A stretch of 16,436 nt of DNA from Arthrobacter sp. (lineage in GTDB: Bacteria; Actinomycetota; Actinomycetes; Actinomycetales; Micrococcaceae). The notes under the pieces are model-generated. The model was not told the origin of the DNA. It saw only the letters and a list, made by a program, of their open reading frames with translations, and searched no databases. Below, piece by piece: positions 6,314 through 14,361 of this stretch; position 1 is the first letter of the stretch, and every line of letters begins with the position of its first letter. The translations under genes and the position numbers were made by a program. The DNA lies in NCBI GenBank assembly GCA_025464925.1, contig JAODMS010000164.1:1-16436 (forward strand). The letters run 5' to 3'.

Positions 6314-7275
6314 CACTGACTTCCATCACACCTGACACCGCAATGGACGACGATCCCCGCCGCTACGCGCACCTGAGCATCATCCGGCTCGAGGATCCCG
6401 AAGCGATCGCCCGCGCCGCGACGGCCCGCCGCCGCCACCCCGGCGTCAAGGCCGGCAAGCAGAACTTCATTGTCGCCGCCGACCACCCCGCCCGCGGATC
6501 CCTCGCCGTCGGCGCGGATCCCGTGGCGATGGCGGACCGGCGGCAACTGCTGGACCGGCTCCGGATCGCGCTGGCGAACCCGGACGTGGACGGCGTCCTG
6601 GCCTCCCCGGACATTATGGACGACCTGCTGCTGCTCGGGGCGCTGGACGGGAAGCTGGTGTTCGGCTCGATGAACCGCGGCGGCCTCTCGGGGCTGGTGA
6701 ACGAATTCGATGACCGCTTCACCGGGCATACCGCGGCGGCGCTGGAGGCGCTGGGGGCCGACGGGGGCAAAATGCTCACCCGCATCTGCCTCGGTGACCC
6801 GGACACCGTGGCAACCCTGGAAGCCACCGCCAAAGCGATCGATTCGCTCGCCGGGCGCAAACTCATCGCGATGGTGGAGCCCTTCCTCTCCGTCCGGGAA
6901 CACGGCAAGGTCCGCAACGACCTCTCGACCAATGCCGTGATCAAGTCCGTCGCCATCGCCCAGGGCCTGGGCTCCACCAGCGCCTACACCTGGATGAAGC
7001 TCCCGGTTGTGGCCGAAATGGAACGCGTTATGGCTTCCACAACGATGCCCACCGTGCTCCTCGGCGGGGATCCGGAAGGCACCCGGGACGACGTCTTTGC
7101 GAGCTGGGAAGCCGCGCTGGCGTTGCCGGGCGTGCAGGGCCTGACCGTGGGGCGGACCCTGCTCTATCCGCAGGACGGCGACGTGGCCGGCGCCGTGGCA
7201 ACCGCCGCGTCCCTCCTGCGGAAATCACCCCTCAACCAGGCCCCCGCGGGCGCACCAGCAGAAGCATCGGAGTAG
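6310..7275 (+). CDS. Cgl0159-family (beta/alpha)8 aldolase-like protein
   Basis: 321 residues resembling the deoxyribose-phosphate-aldolase/class I aldolase-like TIM barrel known in actinobacterial inositol clusters as the Cgl0159 family. Candidate active-site lysines are K154 (DGGKMLTRI) and K230 (YTWMKLPVV), with acidic residue E190 (MVEPF) and the phosphate-loop-like GGDPEG (252-257) and VGRTLLYP (280-287). It starts at GTG 6310 with AGAAGGAG (6295-6302) seven bases upstream and overlaps iolC by 4 bases, so it is tightly co-translated. No classical IolJ (class II, zinc) aldolase is present here. The likely job is therefore cleaving 2-deoxy-5-keto-gluconate 6-phosphate to dihydroxyacetone phosphate and malonate semialdehyde. 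That assignment is inferred from context. Confidence 0.82.
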   Translation: MTLTSITPDTAMDDDPRRYAHLSIIRLEDPEAIARAATARRRHPGVKAGKQNFIVAADHPARGSLAVGADPVAMADRRQLLDRLRIALANPDVDGVLASPDIMDDLLLLGALDGKLVFGSMNRGGLSGLVNEFDDRFTGHTAAALEALGADGGKMLTRICLGDPDTVATLEATAKAIDSLAGRKLIAMVEPFLSVREHGKVRNDLSTNAVIKSVAIAQGLGSTSAYTWMKLPVVAEMERVMASTTMPTVLLGGDPEGTRDDVFASWEAALALPGVQGLTVGRTLLYPQDGDVAGAVATAASLLRKSPLNQAPAGAPAEASE

Positions 7276-7279
7276 CCCC

Positions 7280-9229
7280 ATGGGAACTGGAACACGCAGA
7301 ATGACGGTCGCGCAGGCCGTCGTCGAATACCTGTCCCGGCAGTACACGGTCGACACGGTCGGGAACCAGGAGTACCGGGAGCGGCTGATTCCGGGCATGT
7401 TCGGGATCTTCGGCCATGGCAACGTCGCCGGCGTCGGCCAGGCCCTGAAGCAGTACCAGCAGCTGGATCCGCGAATCATGCCCTACTACCAGGGCCGCAA
7501 CGAACAGGCGCAGGCGCACCAGGCCGTGGGCTACGCCCGGCACACCCGGCGCCGCCAGACGTTCGCGGTCAGCACCTCGATCGGGCCCGGCTCGACCAAC
7601 CTGCTCACCGGTGCGGCACTGGCGACGACCAACCGCCTGCCCGTGCTCCTGCTGCCGAGCGACACGTTCGCGACCCGTGCCGCGGACCCGGTGCTCCAGC
7701 AGCTCGAGCAGCCGTACGCCTACGACATCACGGTCAACGACGCGTTCCGGCCGCTGTCGAAGTTCTTCGACCGGGTCTCCCGGCCGGAGCAGCTGTTCTC
7801 CGCTTTCCACTCCGGGCTGCGCGTCCTGACGGACCCGGCTGAAACCGGCGCCGTCACGATCTCGCTGCCCCAGGACGTCCAGGCCGAGGCCTTCGACGTG
7901 CCGGAGGAATTCCTGGCCGAACGCGAATGGCGGATCCGCCGCCCGGACGCCGACGACGAGGACATCCGCCGCGCCGCCGACGCGATCCGCGCCGCGCAGC
8001 GCCCGCTGATCATCGCCGGCGGCGGCGTCCTCTACGCCTACGCCAACGAAGAGCTCGCCAGGTTCGTCGAGCTGACCGGGATCCCGGCGGGCAACACCCA
8101 GGCCGGCGTCGGCGTGCTGGCCTGGGACCACCCGTGCTCCCTGGGCGCGGTCGGCTCCACCGGCACGACGGCGGCCAACGCCATCGCCGCCGGGGCGGAC
8201 CTGATCATCGGCATCGGCACCCGCTACGAGGACTTCACCACCGCCTCCCGGACCGCGTTCCAGAACCCGGACGTGAAGTTCATCAACATCAACGTCGCCC
8301 CGCTCGACGCCTACAAGCACGGCACCTCCCTGCCGATCGTCGCCGACGCCCGCAAGGCCCTGCTCAAGCTCAACCAGGCCCTCGGCGGCTACCGTACCGG
8401 CGCGGACCTGGAACAGCAGATCGCGGCGGAGAAGACCCGCTGGAACGCCACGGTGGATGAGGCCTTCGACACCCGCTTCACGCCGCTGCCGGCCCAGAAC
8501 GAGATCATCGGCGCCACCAACCGGGCCATGGACGCCCAGGACGTGGTCATCTGCGCCGCCGGATCCCTTCCCGGGGACCTGCACAAGATGTGGCGGGTCC
8601 GGGACCCGTTCGGCTACCACGTCGAATACGCCTACTCCTGCATGGGCTACGAGATCCCGGGCGGGCTCGGCGTCAAGCGCGCCGCGCTGGCCGAAGCCGC
8701 GGCCGGCGGGGCACTGCGCGACGTCGTGGTGATGGTGGGGGACGGCTCCTACCTGATGATGCACACCGAACTCGTCACCGCCGTCGCCGAACGGATCAAG
8801 CTGATCGTGGTGCTGATCCAGAACCACGGCTACGCCTCCATCGGCTCGCTCTCGGAGTCCCTTGGCTCGCAGCGCTTCGGCACCCAGTACCGCGCCCTGG
8901 ATGAGGAGCAGCACAGCTTCGATGACGGCGACCGGCTCCCGGTGGACCTGGCCCTGAACGCCGAAAGCCTGGGCGTGAAGGTGATCCGGATCGAACCGGG
9001 CGAGAAGGTCATCGCCGAGCTCGAACAGGCCATCCGGGACGCGAAGGCCGCACCGGAAAGCGGCGGCCCGATCCTGATCCATGTCGAATCCGATCCGCTG
9101 CTGGACGCCCCCGGTTCCGAATCCTGGTGGGACGTGCCCGTCTCCCAGGTCTCCGAACTCGACTCCACGAAACAGGCCTTCCAGACCTACACCGAGCACA
9201 AGAACCGCCAGCGCAAGCTGCTGGGCTGA
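7280..9229 (+). CDS. iolD: 3D-(3,5/4)-trihydroxycyclohexane-1,2-dione hydrolase
   Basis: 649-residue thiamine-diphosphate-dependent enzyme that hydrolytically opens the cyclohexane-dione ring to 5-deoxy-glucuronate, the ring-opening step of inositol breakdown. The N-terminal pyrimidine-binding domain has the ThDP-activating glutamate E75 (GRNEQAQAHQAVGYA). A central domain follows (AQRPLIIAGGGVLYAY). The C-terminal pyrophosphate domain has GDGS at 487-490 and the metal-ligand N515 (LIQNHGY), the classic GDG...N motif. FGIFGHGNVAGVGQAL near residue 41 is typical of IolD. The start ATG 7280 is four bases after the upstream stop; GGAG (7269-7272) lies across the end of that gene, indicating coupling. 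Length and motifs match the family fully. Confidence 0.96.
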   Translation: MGTGTRRMTVAQAVVEYLSRQYTVDTVGNQEYRERLIPGMFGIFGHGNVAGVGQALKQYQQLDPRIMPYYQGRNEQAQAHQAVGYARHTRRRQTFAVSTSIGPGSTNLLTGAALATTNRLPVLLLPSDTFATRAADPVLQQLEQPYAYDITVNDAFRPLSKFFDRVSRPEQLFSAFHSGLRVLTDPAETGAVTISLPQDVQAEAFDVPEEFLAEREWRIRRPDADDEDIRRAADAIRAAQRPLIIAGGGVLYAYANEELARFVELTGIPAGNTQAGVGVLAWDHPCSLGAVGSTGTTAANAIAAGADLIIGIGTRYEDFTTASRTAFQNPDVKFININVAPLDAYKHGTSLPIVADARKALLKLNQALGGYRTGADLEQQIAAEKTRWNATVDEAFDTRFTPLPAQNEIIGATNRAMDAQDVVICAAGSLPGDLHKMWRVRDPFGYHVEYAYSCMGYEIPGGLGVKRAALAEAAAGGALRDVVVMVGDGSYLMMHTELVTAVAERIKLIVVLIQNHGYASIGSLSESLGSQRFGTQYRALDEEQHSFDDGDRLPVDLALNAESLGVKVIRIEPGEKVIAELEQAIRDAKAAPESGGPILIHVESDPLLDAPGSESWWDVPVSQVSELDSTKQAFQTYTEHKNRQRKLLG

Positions 9230-9258
9230 CCCCCTTCAACCACTCAAGGAAGAGTCCC

Positions 9259-10791
9259 ATGACGACCACCACTGACCACAGCGCCACCGCCCAGGCCACC
9301 GCCACGATCAAGCATTTCATCAACGGTGCCGAGACCGCAGGCGCTGGGGACCGCACCGCCCCGGTCTACAACCCCGCCACCGGCGCGGTGTCCGCCCAGC
9401 TGCGGCTGGCCAACAAGGCGGACCTGGAGGCGACCGTCGCCGCCGCCCGCGCCGCCGCCGACTCCTGGGGGGACATCTCCCTGGCCAGGCGCACCGCCGT
9501 GCTGTTCAAGTTCCGCGAACTCGTCGGGGCGCACGTGGACGAGCTCGCCGGGCTGATTACCGCCGAGCACGGCAAGGTCCTCTCCGACGCCAAGGGCGAG
9601 ATCGGCCGCGGCCTCGAGGTCATCGAGTTCGCCTGCGGCATCCCGACCCTCCTCAAGGGCGACTACTCGGACCAGGTCTCCACCGGAATCGATGTCTTCT
9701 CCTTCCGCGAACCCCTCGGCGTGGTCGCCGGCATCACCCCGTTCAACTTCCCGGTCATGGTGCCGCTGTGGATGGCGCCGATGGCGATCGCCGCCGGCAA
9801 CGCCTTCATCCTCAAGCCCTCCGAACGCGACCCCTCGCCCTCGATGCTCCTGGCCAGGCTGTGGCAGCAGGCCGGACTGCCCGACGGCGTGTTCCAGGTC
9901 CTGCACGGGGACAAGGAAACCGTCGACGGGCTCCTGACCCACCCGGACGTGGACGGCATCTCCTTCGTCGGTTCCACCCCTGTCGCCCGGTACATCCACG
10001 AGACTGCCACCGCACACGGCAAGCGCGTCCAGGCCCTCGGCGGGGCGAAGAACCACGCGATCATCCTGCCCGACGCCGATCTGGACAACGCCGCCGACCA
10101 CCTCGCGGCCGCCGCGTTCGGTTCCGCCGGGGAGCGCTGCATGGCGATCTCGGTCGCCGTCGCCGTCGGGGACGCTGCCGACCTGCTGGTTCCAAAGGTC
10201 CAGGAGCGTGCCCTGGCCATCAAGGTCGGCAACGGCACCGAACCCGGCGCGGACATGGGCCCGGTCATCACCCCTGCCTCCAAGGAGCGCATCGTCCGGA
10301 TCGTCACCGAAGCGGAGGCCGCGGGAGCGGCGATGGTGGTCGACGGCCGCGGTCTGGTGATCCCCGGACACGAGGACGGCTTCTGGGTCGGCCCCACCGT
10401 CATCGACCACGTCAAGGCCGAAATGACCGCCTACAGCGAGGAAATCTTCGGGCCGGTCCTCGTCGTGGTCCGGGTCGAGGACCTGGACGCCGGCATCGCC
10501 CTGATCAACGCCAACCCCTACGGCAACGGCACCGCCATCTTCACCTCCTCCGGCGCCCACGCCCGCAAGTTCCAGCGCTCCGTCACCGTGGGCATGATCG
10601 GCATCAACGTGCCGCTGCCCGTGCCGGTGGCCTACCACTCCTTCGGCGGCTGGAAGGCCTCGCTCTTCGGCGACAAGCACATCTACGGACCCGAGGGCGT
10701 CTCCTTCTACACCCGCGGCAAGGTCGTCACCTCCCGCTGGCCCGAGCCCACCCACGCCTCCGGCGCCTCCTACAACTTCCCGTCCAACTGA
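9259..10791 (+). CDS. iolA: Methylmalonate/malonate semialdehyde dehydrogenase (CoA-acylating)
   Basis: 510-residue aldehyde dehydrogenase that converts malonate semialdehyde to acetyl-CoA, CO2 and NADH (and methylmalonate semialdehyde to propionyl-CoA), the last step of the pathway. Seen are TPFNFPVMVPLWM with oxyanion-hole N163, FVGSTPVARYI in the NAD fold, the catalytic C294 in SAGERCMAIS, and EEIFGPVL. The usual ALDH general-base Glu is absent: ALGGAKNHAI replaces ELGGK, as in CoA-dependent family members, which use CoA rather than water for deacylation. ATG 9259 follows GGAAGAG and lies 29 bases after iolD. An upstream frame from 9127 overlaps iolD and is not used. The gene is also called mmsA; valine or propionate roles are possible, but location favours inositol. 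Confidence 0.95.
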   Translation: MTTTTDHSATAQATATIKHFINGAETAGAGDRTAPVYNPATGAVSAQLRLANKADLEATVAAARAAADSWGDISLARRTAVLFKFRELVGAHVDELAGLITAEHGKVLSDAKGEIGRGLEVIEFACGIPTLLKGDYSDQVSTGIDVFSFREPLGVVAGITPFNFPVMVPLWMAPMAIAAGNAFILKPSERDPSPSMLLARLWQQAGLPDGVFQVLHGDKETVDGLLTHPDVDGISFVGSTPVARYIHETATAHGKRVQALGGAKNHAIILPDADLDNAADHLAAAAFGSAGERCMAISVAVAVGDAADLLVPKVQERALAIKVGNGTEPGADMGPVITPASKERIVRIVTEAEAAGAAMVVDGRGLVIPGHEDGFWVGPTVIDHVKAEMTAYSEEIFGPVLVVVRVEDLDAGIALINANPYGNGTAIFTSSGAHARKFQRSVTVGMIGINVPLPVPVAYHSFGGWKASLFGDKHIYGPEGVSFYTRGKVVTSRWPEPTHASGASYNFPSN

Positions 10792-10818
10792 CTCAGCAGC
10801 CGACGCAAAGGAAAACAC

Positions 10819-11730
10819 ATGGCAGATAACAAGCTGATCATCGGCACCGCACCGGACTCCTGGGGTGTCTGGTTCCCGGATGACCCCAAGCAGACCCCGT
10901 GGGAGCGGTTCCTCGATGAGGTGGCCGAGTCCGGCTACAAGTGGATCGAGCTGGGCCCTTACGGCTACCTCCCCACCGACCCCGCCCGGCTGGCCGAGGA
11001 ACTCAAGGCCCGCGACTTGAAGGTCACCGCGGGCACCGTGTTCACAGCCTTCCACCGCGGCCTGGACCAGTGGGACACGGCCTGGGAACCGGCCCGCAAG
11101 GTGGCCGAACTCACCGCCGCCATGGGCGGCGAGCACATCGTGGTCATCCCGGCGATGTGGCGCGACGACGTCACCGGGGAGGCCGTAGAAAGCGGCGAGC
11201 TCACCGAGAAGGCCTGGGGCGACCTTTTCGCCGGCCACAACCGGCTCGGCAAGACGCTGCTGGAGGACTTCGGGCTGCAGCAGCAGTTCCATTCCCACGC
11301 CGACTCCCACGTCGGAGCGCAGGAGGACATCGAAACCCTGCTCGCCGCCACGGACCCGAAGTACCTCAACCTCTGCCTGGACACCGGCCACGCCGAATAC
11401 TGCGGCGCCTCCAGCCTGGAACTGGTCAAGAACCACCCCGACCGGATCGGCTACCTGCACCTCAAGCAGATCAACCCGGAGATCCTGAGGCAAGTCAACG
11501 AGGAGAACATGACCTGGGCCGCGGCGAACCTGGCCGGCGTGATGACCGAACCGCCCCACGGCCTGCCGGACCTGCGCGCCGTCATCGAAGCCGTCGAGGC
11601 CCTGAACCGGCCCGTCTTCGGCATCGTCGAACAGGACATGTACCCGGTGGCCTTCGACGTGCCGATGCCGATTGCCAAGCGGACCCGCAACTACCTTCTC
11701 TCCTGCGGCTCCCGCACCGCCGTCAACTAG
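10819..11730 (+). CDS. iolE: Inosose dehydratase-like TIM-barrel protein
   Basis: 303 residues of the xylose-isomerase-like TIM-barrel superfamily, close to the ~297 residues of IolE, which removes water from 2-keto-myo-inositol to form the diketo cyclohexane used by IolD. It begins MADNKLIIGTAPDSWGVWF. Probable metal-site residues are E44 (WIELGPYGYL), H158/H160 (FHSHADSH), D188/H191 (CLDTGHAEY), H214 (YLHLKQIN) and E271 (GIVEQDMY). ATG 10819 is preceded by AAAGGAAA six bases upstream; the gap to iolA is 27 bases. Position between iolA and iolG supports IolE. The N-terminus differs from Bacillus IolE as I remember it, so an inosose isomerase (IolI) role remains possible. Confidence 0.83.
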   Translation: MADNKLIIGTAPDSWGVWFPDDPKQTPWERFLDEVAESGYKWIELGPYGYLPTDPARLAEELKARDLKVTAGTVFTAFHRGLDQWDTAWEPARKVAELTAAMGGEHIVVIPAMWRDDVTGEAVESGELTEKAWGDLFAGHNRLGKTLLEDFGLQQQFHSHADSHVGAQEDIETLLAATDPKYLNLCLDTGHAEYCGASSLELVKNHPDRIGYLHLKQINPEILRQVNEENMTWAAANLAGVMTEPPHGLPDLRAVIEAVEALNRPVFGIVEQDMYPVAFDVPMPIAKRTRNYLLSCGSRTAVN

Positions 11731-11749
11731 AATTCAAAGGACAACAACC

Positions 11750-12763
11750 ATGACCAAGACCCTCCGCGTAGCTGTCATCGGCGCCGGCCGTATGGGCGCA
11801 GACCACATCCAGCGGCTCAACACCCGCATCCACGGCGCGGAAGTTGCCGCCGTCGTTGACGTCGACCTGGCTCGCGCTCAGGCGGCCATCGAAGGCATCC
11901 CGGGCGCCGTCGCCCTGGCCGACGCCGAAGAGGCGCTCAACAACGGCGATGTCAACGCAGTGCTGATCGCCACCCCCGGCTTCCTGCACGAGGACATCCT
12001 GCTCAAAGCGATCGCCAAGGACATCCCGATCCTCTGCGAAAAGCCCCTCACCCCGGACGCCGCCTCGGCCTGGAAGATCGTCCAGGCCGAGGAACAACTC
12101 GGCCACCAGCGCATCCAGGTCGGCTTCATGCGCCGCTTCGACGCCGAATACGCCGCGCTGGGCAACATCATCCGGAACTCCGAACTCGGCGAACTGCTGA
12201 TGCTGCACCACCAGCACCGAAACCCGACCACCCCGGCCGGCTTCACCAACGAGATGCTGATCAACGACTCCGTGGTGCACGAATTCGACGCCATCCGCTT
12301 CTTCACCGGCGAGGAAATCACGTCCGTCCAGGTCCGGCTTGGAAAGGCCACCAGGAACGCCCCGGCCGGCCAGCACGACCCGCAGCACGTGCTGATCGAA
12401 ACCGAATCCGGCGTCCTGGCCGACGTTGAGATCTTCGTCAACGCCAAGTTCGGCTACGAAGTCGCCACCCAGGCCTCCTTCGAGGACGGCGCCGTCAGTA
12501 TCGGCGGGGACAAGGGGCCCTACACCCGGAGCGCCGGCCGCTGGGGCGGCAATGTGACCCCCGGGTTCGAGGAGCGCTTCGGTGCAGCGTACGACGTCGA
12601 AATCCAGTCCTGGGTCGATGCCGCGCTCCGCGGCGAAATCGGCGGGCCCACCGCCTGGGACGGCTACGCCACCGCCGCCTGCTGCGAAGCCGGCGTCGAA
12701 GCGCAGAAGAACGGCGAAAAAGTCACCGTGAAGCTGAACGCCAAACCCGCCCTCTACAACTAG
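11750..12763 (+). CDS. iolG: Inositol 2-dehydrogenase (Gfo/Idh/MocA family)
   Basis: 337 residues. It oxidises myo-inositol to 2-keto-myo-inositol with NAD+, the entry step. The Rossmann loop GAGRMGADH is at residues 12-20. The catalytic triad is K98 (CEKPLT), D173 and H177 (NDSVVHEFD), each offset by exactly one from the K97, D172 and H176 of Bacillus subtilis IolG as I recall them. The C-terminal alpha/beta domain ends TVKLNAKPALYN. The start ATG 11750 has AAAGGA eight bases upstream and sits 19 bases after iolE. It is the last gene before a strong terminator. Activity on scyllo- or chiro-inositol cannot be excluded, since related dehydrogenases share the triad. Confidence 0.93.
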   Translation: MTKTLRVAVIGAGRMGADHIQRLNTRIHGAEVAAVVDVDLARAQAAIEGIPGAVALADAEEALNNGDVNAVLIATPGFLHEDILLKAIAKDIPILCEKPLTPDAASAWKIVQAEEQLGHQRIQVGFMRRFDAEYAALGNIIRNSELGELLMLHHQHRNPTTPAGFTNEMLINDSVVHEFDAIRFFTGEEITSVQVRLGKATRNAPAGQHDPQHVLIETESGVLADVEIFVNAKFGYEVATQASFEDGAVSIGGDKGPYTRSAGRWGGNVTPGFEERFGAAYDVEIQSWVDAALRGEIGGPTAWDGYATAACCEAGVEAQKNGEKVTVKLNAKPALYN

Positions 12764-12769
12764 GACGCT

Positions 12770-12806
12770 ACGGAAGGGGCCGGCAGACGGCCCCTTCCGT
12801 TTCTTT
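12770..12806 (+). terminator. Rho-independent terminator after iolG
   Basis: A perfect 13-bp stem (12770-12782 with 12788-12800) closes a GCAGA loop and is followed by TTCTTT. It starts seven bases after the iolG stop. It should end most iolC-iolG transcripts before iolH, whose ribosome site starts only 34 bases later. Confidence 0.85.
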
Positions 12807-12851
12807 CGAATACGACGCATCACCTGACTGATCCACAATGGAGTGTTCCCC

Positions 12852-13727
12852 GTGAAAATCGCCCTTGACCCCACGCCGTTCCACCACAGCCACAGCCTGC
12901 TGGAATTCCCCCAGGTGGTCGCTGACCTCGGCTACGAGTACATGCAGCTGACCCCGCACGCCGACTTCATCCCCTTCTTCAACCACCCGAAGGCCGATGA
13001 CGAACTGGTTGGCCAGCTGGCCAGGGCCTGCAGGGAGGTGGGGATCGAGATCGCCTCGGTGCTGCCGGTGCTGCGCTGGTCCGGACCGGACGAGGACGCC
13101 CGCGAGGCCGCGGTCCGCTACTGGAAACGCGCTATCCAGATCACCGTGGACCTGGGCGTGGGCACCATGAACACCGAATTCAGCGGCCGCCCGGAAAAGG
13201 CCGAGGAATCCGAGCGCGCCTTTTACCGCTCCATGGAGGAACTGCTGCCCATCATCGAACGCGAAGGCATCGACCTGCTCATCGACCCGCACCCGGACGA
13301 CTTCGTGGAAGAAGGCCTGGCCGCCATCCGGATGATCCGCGGCCTGAACTCACAAAACGTGGGGCTCGTCTACGTCGCCGCCCACAGCTTCCACATGAAA
13401 AACCCGCCGCTGGAGATCATGCGCGCGGCCGGAGACAAGCTCCGCCTGGTCCACGTCGCGGACACCATGGACCACCACGCCTCCCACGGGCTGCGCTACA
13501 TCACCAACCCGCCCGGCAACCCGGTCCGGGTGCACCAGCACCTGAAAATCGGCGACGGGGACGTGAACTGGGACGAGTTTTTCGGCGGACTGAAGGAAAT
13601 CGGCTTCCTGGACCGCGAGGACACCGTCATGGTCTCCAGCGTCTTCGCCGAGGACGACGACGCCGCCGAAGTCTCCCGCTACCAGCTGGAGACCATGCGG
13701 CAGCACATCGAGAAGGAGAGCGCCTGA
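12852..13727 (+). CDS. iolH: IolH-type sugar phosphate isomerase/epimerase
   Basis: 291-residue TIM-barrel protein of the xylose-isomerase-like superfamily, resembling the IolH proteins of actinobacterial inositol clusters: MKIALDPTPFHHSHSLLEFP at the N-terminus and FIPFFNHPKADDELV at 39-53. Candidate catalytic or metal residues are E109 (NTEFSG), D145/H147 (IDPHPDDF), H201/D204 (HVADTMDHH) and D235-D240 (GDGDVNWDEFF). The GTG at 12852 is chosen over the in-frame GTG at 12843, because GGAG (12840-12843) would overlap the latter and sits eight bases before the former. Its exact reaction is not established, as for IolH generally. A terminator precedes it and no clear promoter is visible, so expression may depend on readthrough. 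Its stop lies nine bases from the convergent marR stop. Confidence 0.82.
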   Translation: MKIALDPTPFHHSHSLLEFPQVVADLGYEYMQLTPHADFIPFFNHPKADDELVGQLARACREVGIEIASVLPVLRWSGPDEDAREAAVRYWKRAIQITVDLGVGTMNTEFSGRPEKAEESERAFYRSMEELLPIIEREGIDLLIDPHPDDFVEEGLAAIRMIRGLNSQNVGLVYVAAHSFHMKNPPLEIMRAAGDKLRLVHVADTMDHHASHGLRYITNPPGNPVRVHQHLKIGDGDVNWDEFFGGLKEIGFLDREDTVMVSSVFAEDDDAAEVSRYQLETMRQHIEKESA

Positions 13728-13736
13728 AAATCCCGG

Positions 13737-14186
13737 CTAGACGCCGGCGTGCAGCTTCGGCAGTGCTTCCACCAGCGGCGCCAGTTCCGGCAGCTCCTGG
13801 GCTTCCGCCAGGGCGCGCTGCAGTGTTTCGTCGTGGATGGGCCGGGCCGCCTCCAGCAGTTGGACGCCGCTGGGCGTGAGCTCGGTGTAGATTCCGCGGC
13901 GGTCGTCGGCGCACAGGATCCGGGCGAGCAGGCCGCGGTCTTCGAGCCGGTTGACCAGCCGGGTGGTGGCACTGGCGCTGAGCGCCGTGGCGCGGGCCAG
14001 CTGCTGCATCCGCATGTGCCAGCCGTCCTGGCGGCTCAGGGCGTCGAGGACGGTGTACTCCACCACTGACAGCTGCGCCTCCGCCTGCAGCGAGCGCCCG
14101 AGCTCCGACTCGATCATGCCGTGCAAGGCCGCCAACGTCCGCCAGCCCTGCGCCCGGACCTCGACGGCGTCGTCCTTGATGCCCAT
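13737..14186 (-). CDS. MarR-family transcriptional regulator
   Basis: 149 residues with the winged helix-turn-helix of MarR: recognition region MQQLARATALSASATTRLVNRLEDRGLL, split here as MQQLARATAL and SASATTRLVNRLEDRG, then the wing with CADDRRGIYTELTPSG. The fold is a dimer that usually represses its own gene and a neighbouring pump until a phenolic or drug-like ligand binds. ATG 14186 is chosen over the in-frame codon at 14237 because GGGAAGA lies just upstream. It is divergent from the MFS efflux gene at 14362, with 175 bases between, and repeated elements there are its likely operators. One Cys in the wing (LCADDRR) could sense oxidation, though this is speculative. It has no evident link to inositol. 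Confidence 0.9.
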   Translation of the reverse strand: MGIKDDAVEVRAQGWRTLAALHGMIESELGRSLQAEAQLSVVEYTVLDALSRQDGWHMRMQQLARATALSASATTRLVNRLEDRGLLARILCADDRRGIYTELTPSGVQLLEAARPIHDETLQRALAEAQELPELAPLVEALPKLHAGV

Positions 14187-14244
14187 CTGTTCTTCCCTTC
14201 GATCAGCCTGCTCCGCCCGGGAAGGCGGCGCTTTCAAAATAGTT

Positions 14245-14313
14245 GCTTGCGCGCTGTATCTGCTTGTGCAAGAATAAACAACGCGTCTGCAACTACTAGC
14301 TTACGCGCTGTAT
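14245..14313. promoter_or_regulatory. marR/MFS control region with a 15-base direct repeat
   Basis: GCTTGCGCGCTGTAT (14245-14259) and GCTTACGCGCTGTAT (14299-14313) differ at one base and start 54 bases apart. Between and around them lie TAGTTGC (14240-14246) and its inverted copy GCAACTA (14289-14295). The repeats are the best candidates for MarR operators controlling both divergent genes. A possible plus-strand promoter is TTGCGC (14247-14252), 17 bases, AAGAAT (14270-14275), which would place the first repeat on the -35 box. The promoter call is weak. Confidence 0.55.
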
Positions 14314-14361
14314 TCAAGTGCGTACAGTTTCTCTCCGCACAGTTTCAAAAGGAGCCCCTCC

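Noticed and set aside
7232..11559. Very long open frames on the minus strand (7232-9199 and 9244-11559)
   Set aside because: They lie antisense to iolD, iolA and iolE, which have full family motifs; the translations are low-complexity G/V/D/R-rich, as expected from antisense of high-GC codons.
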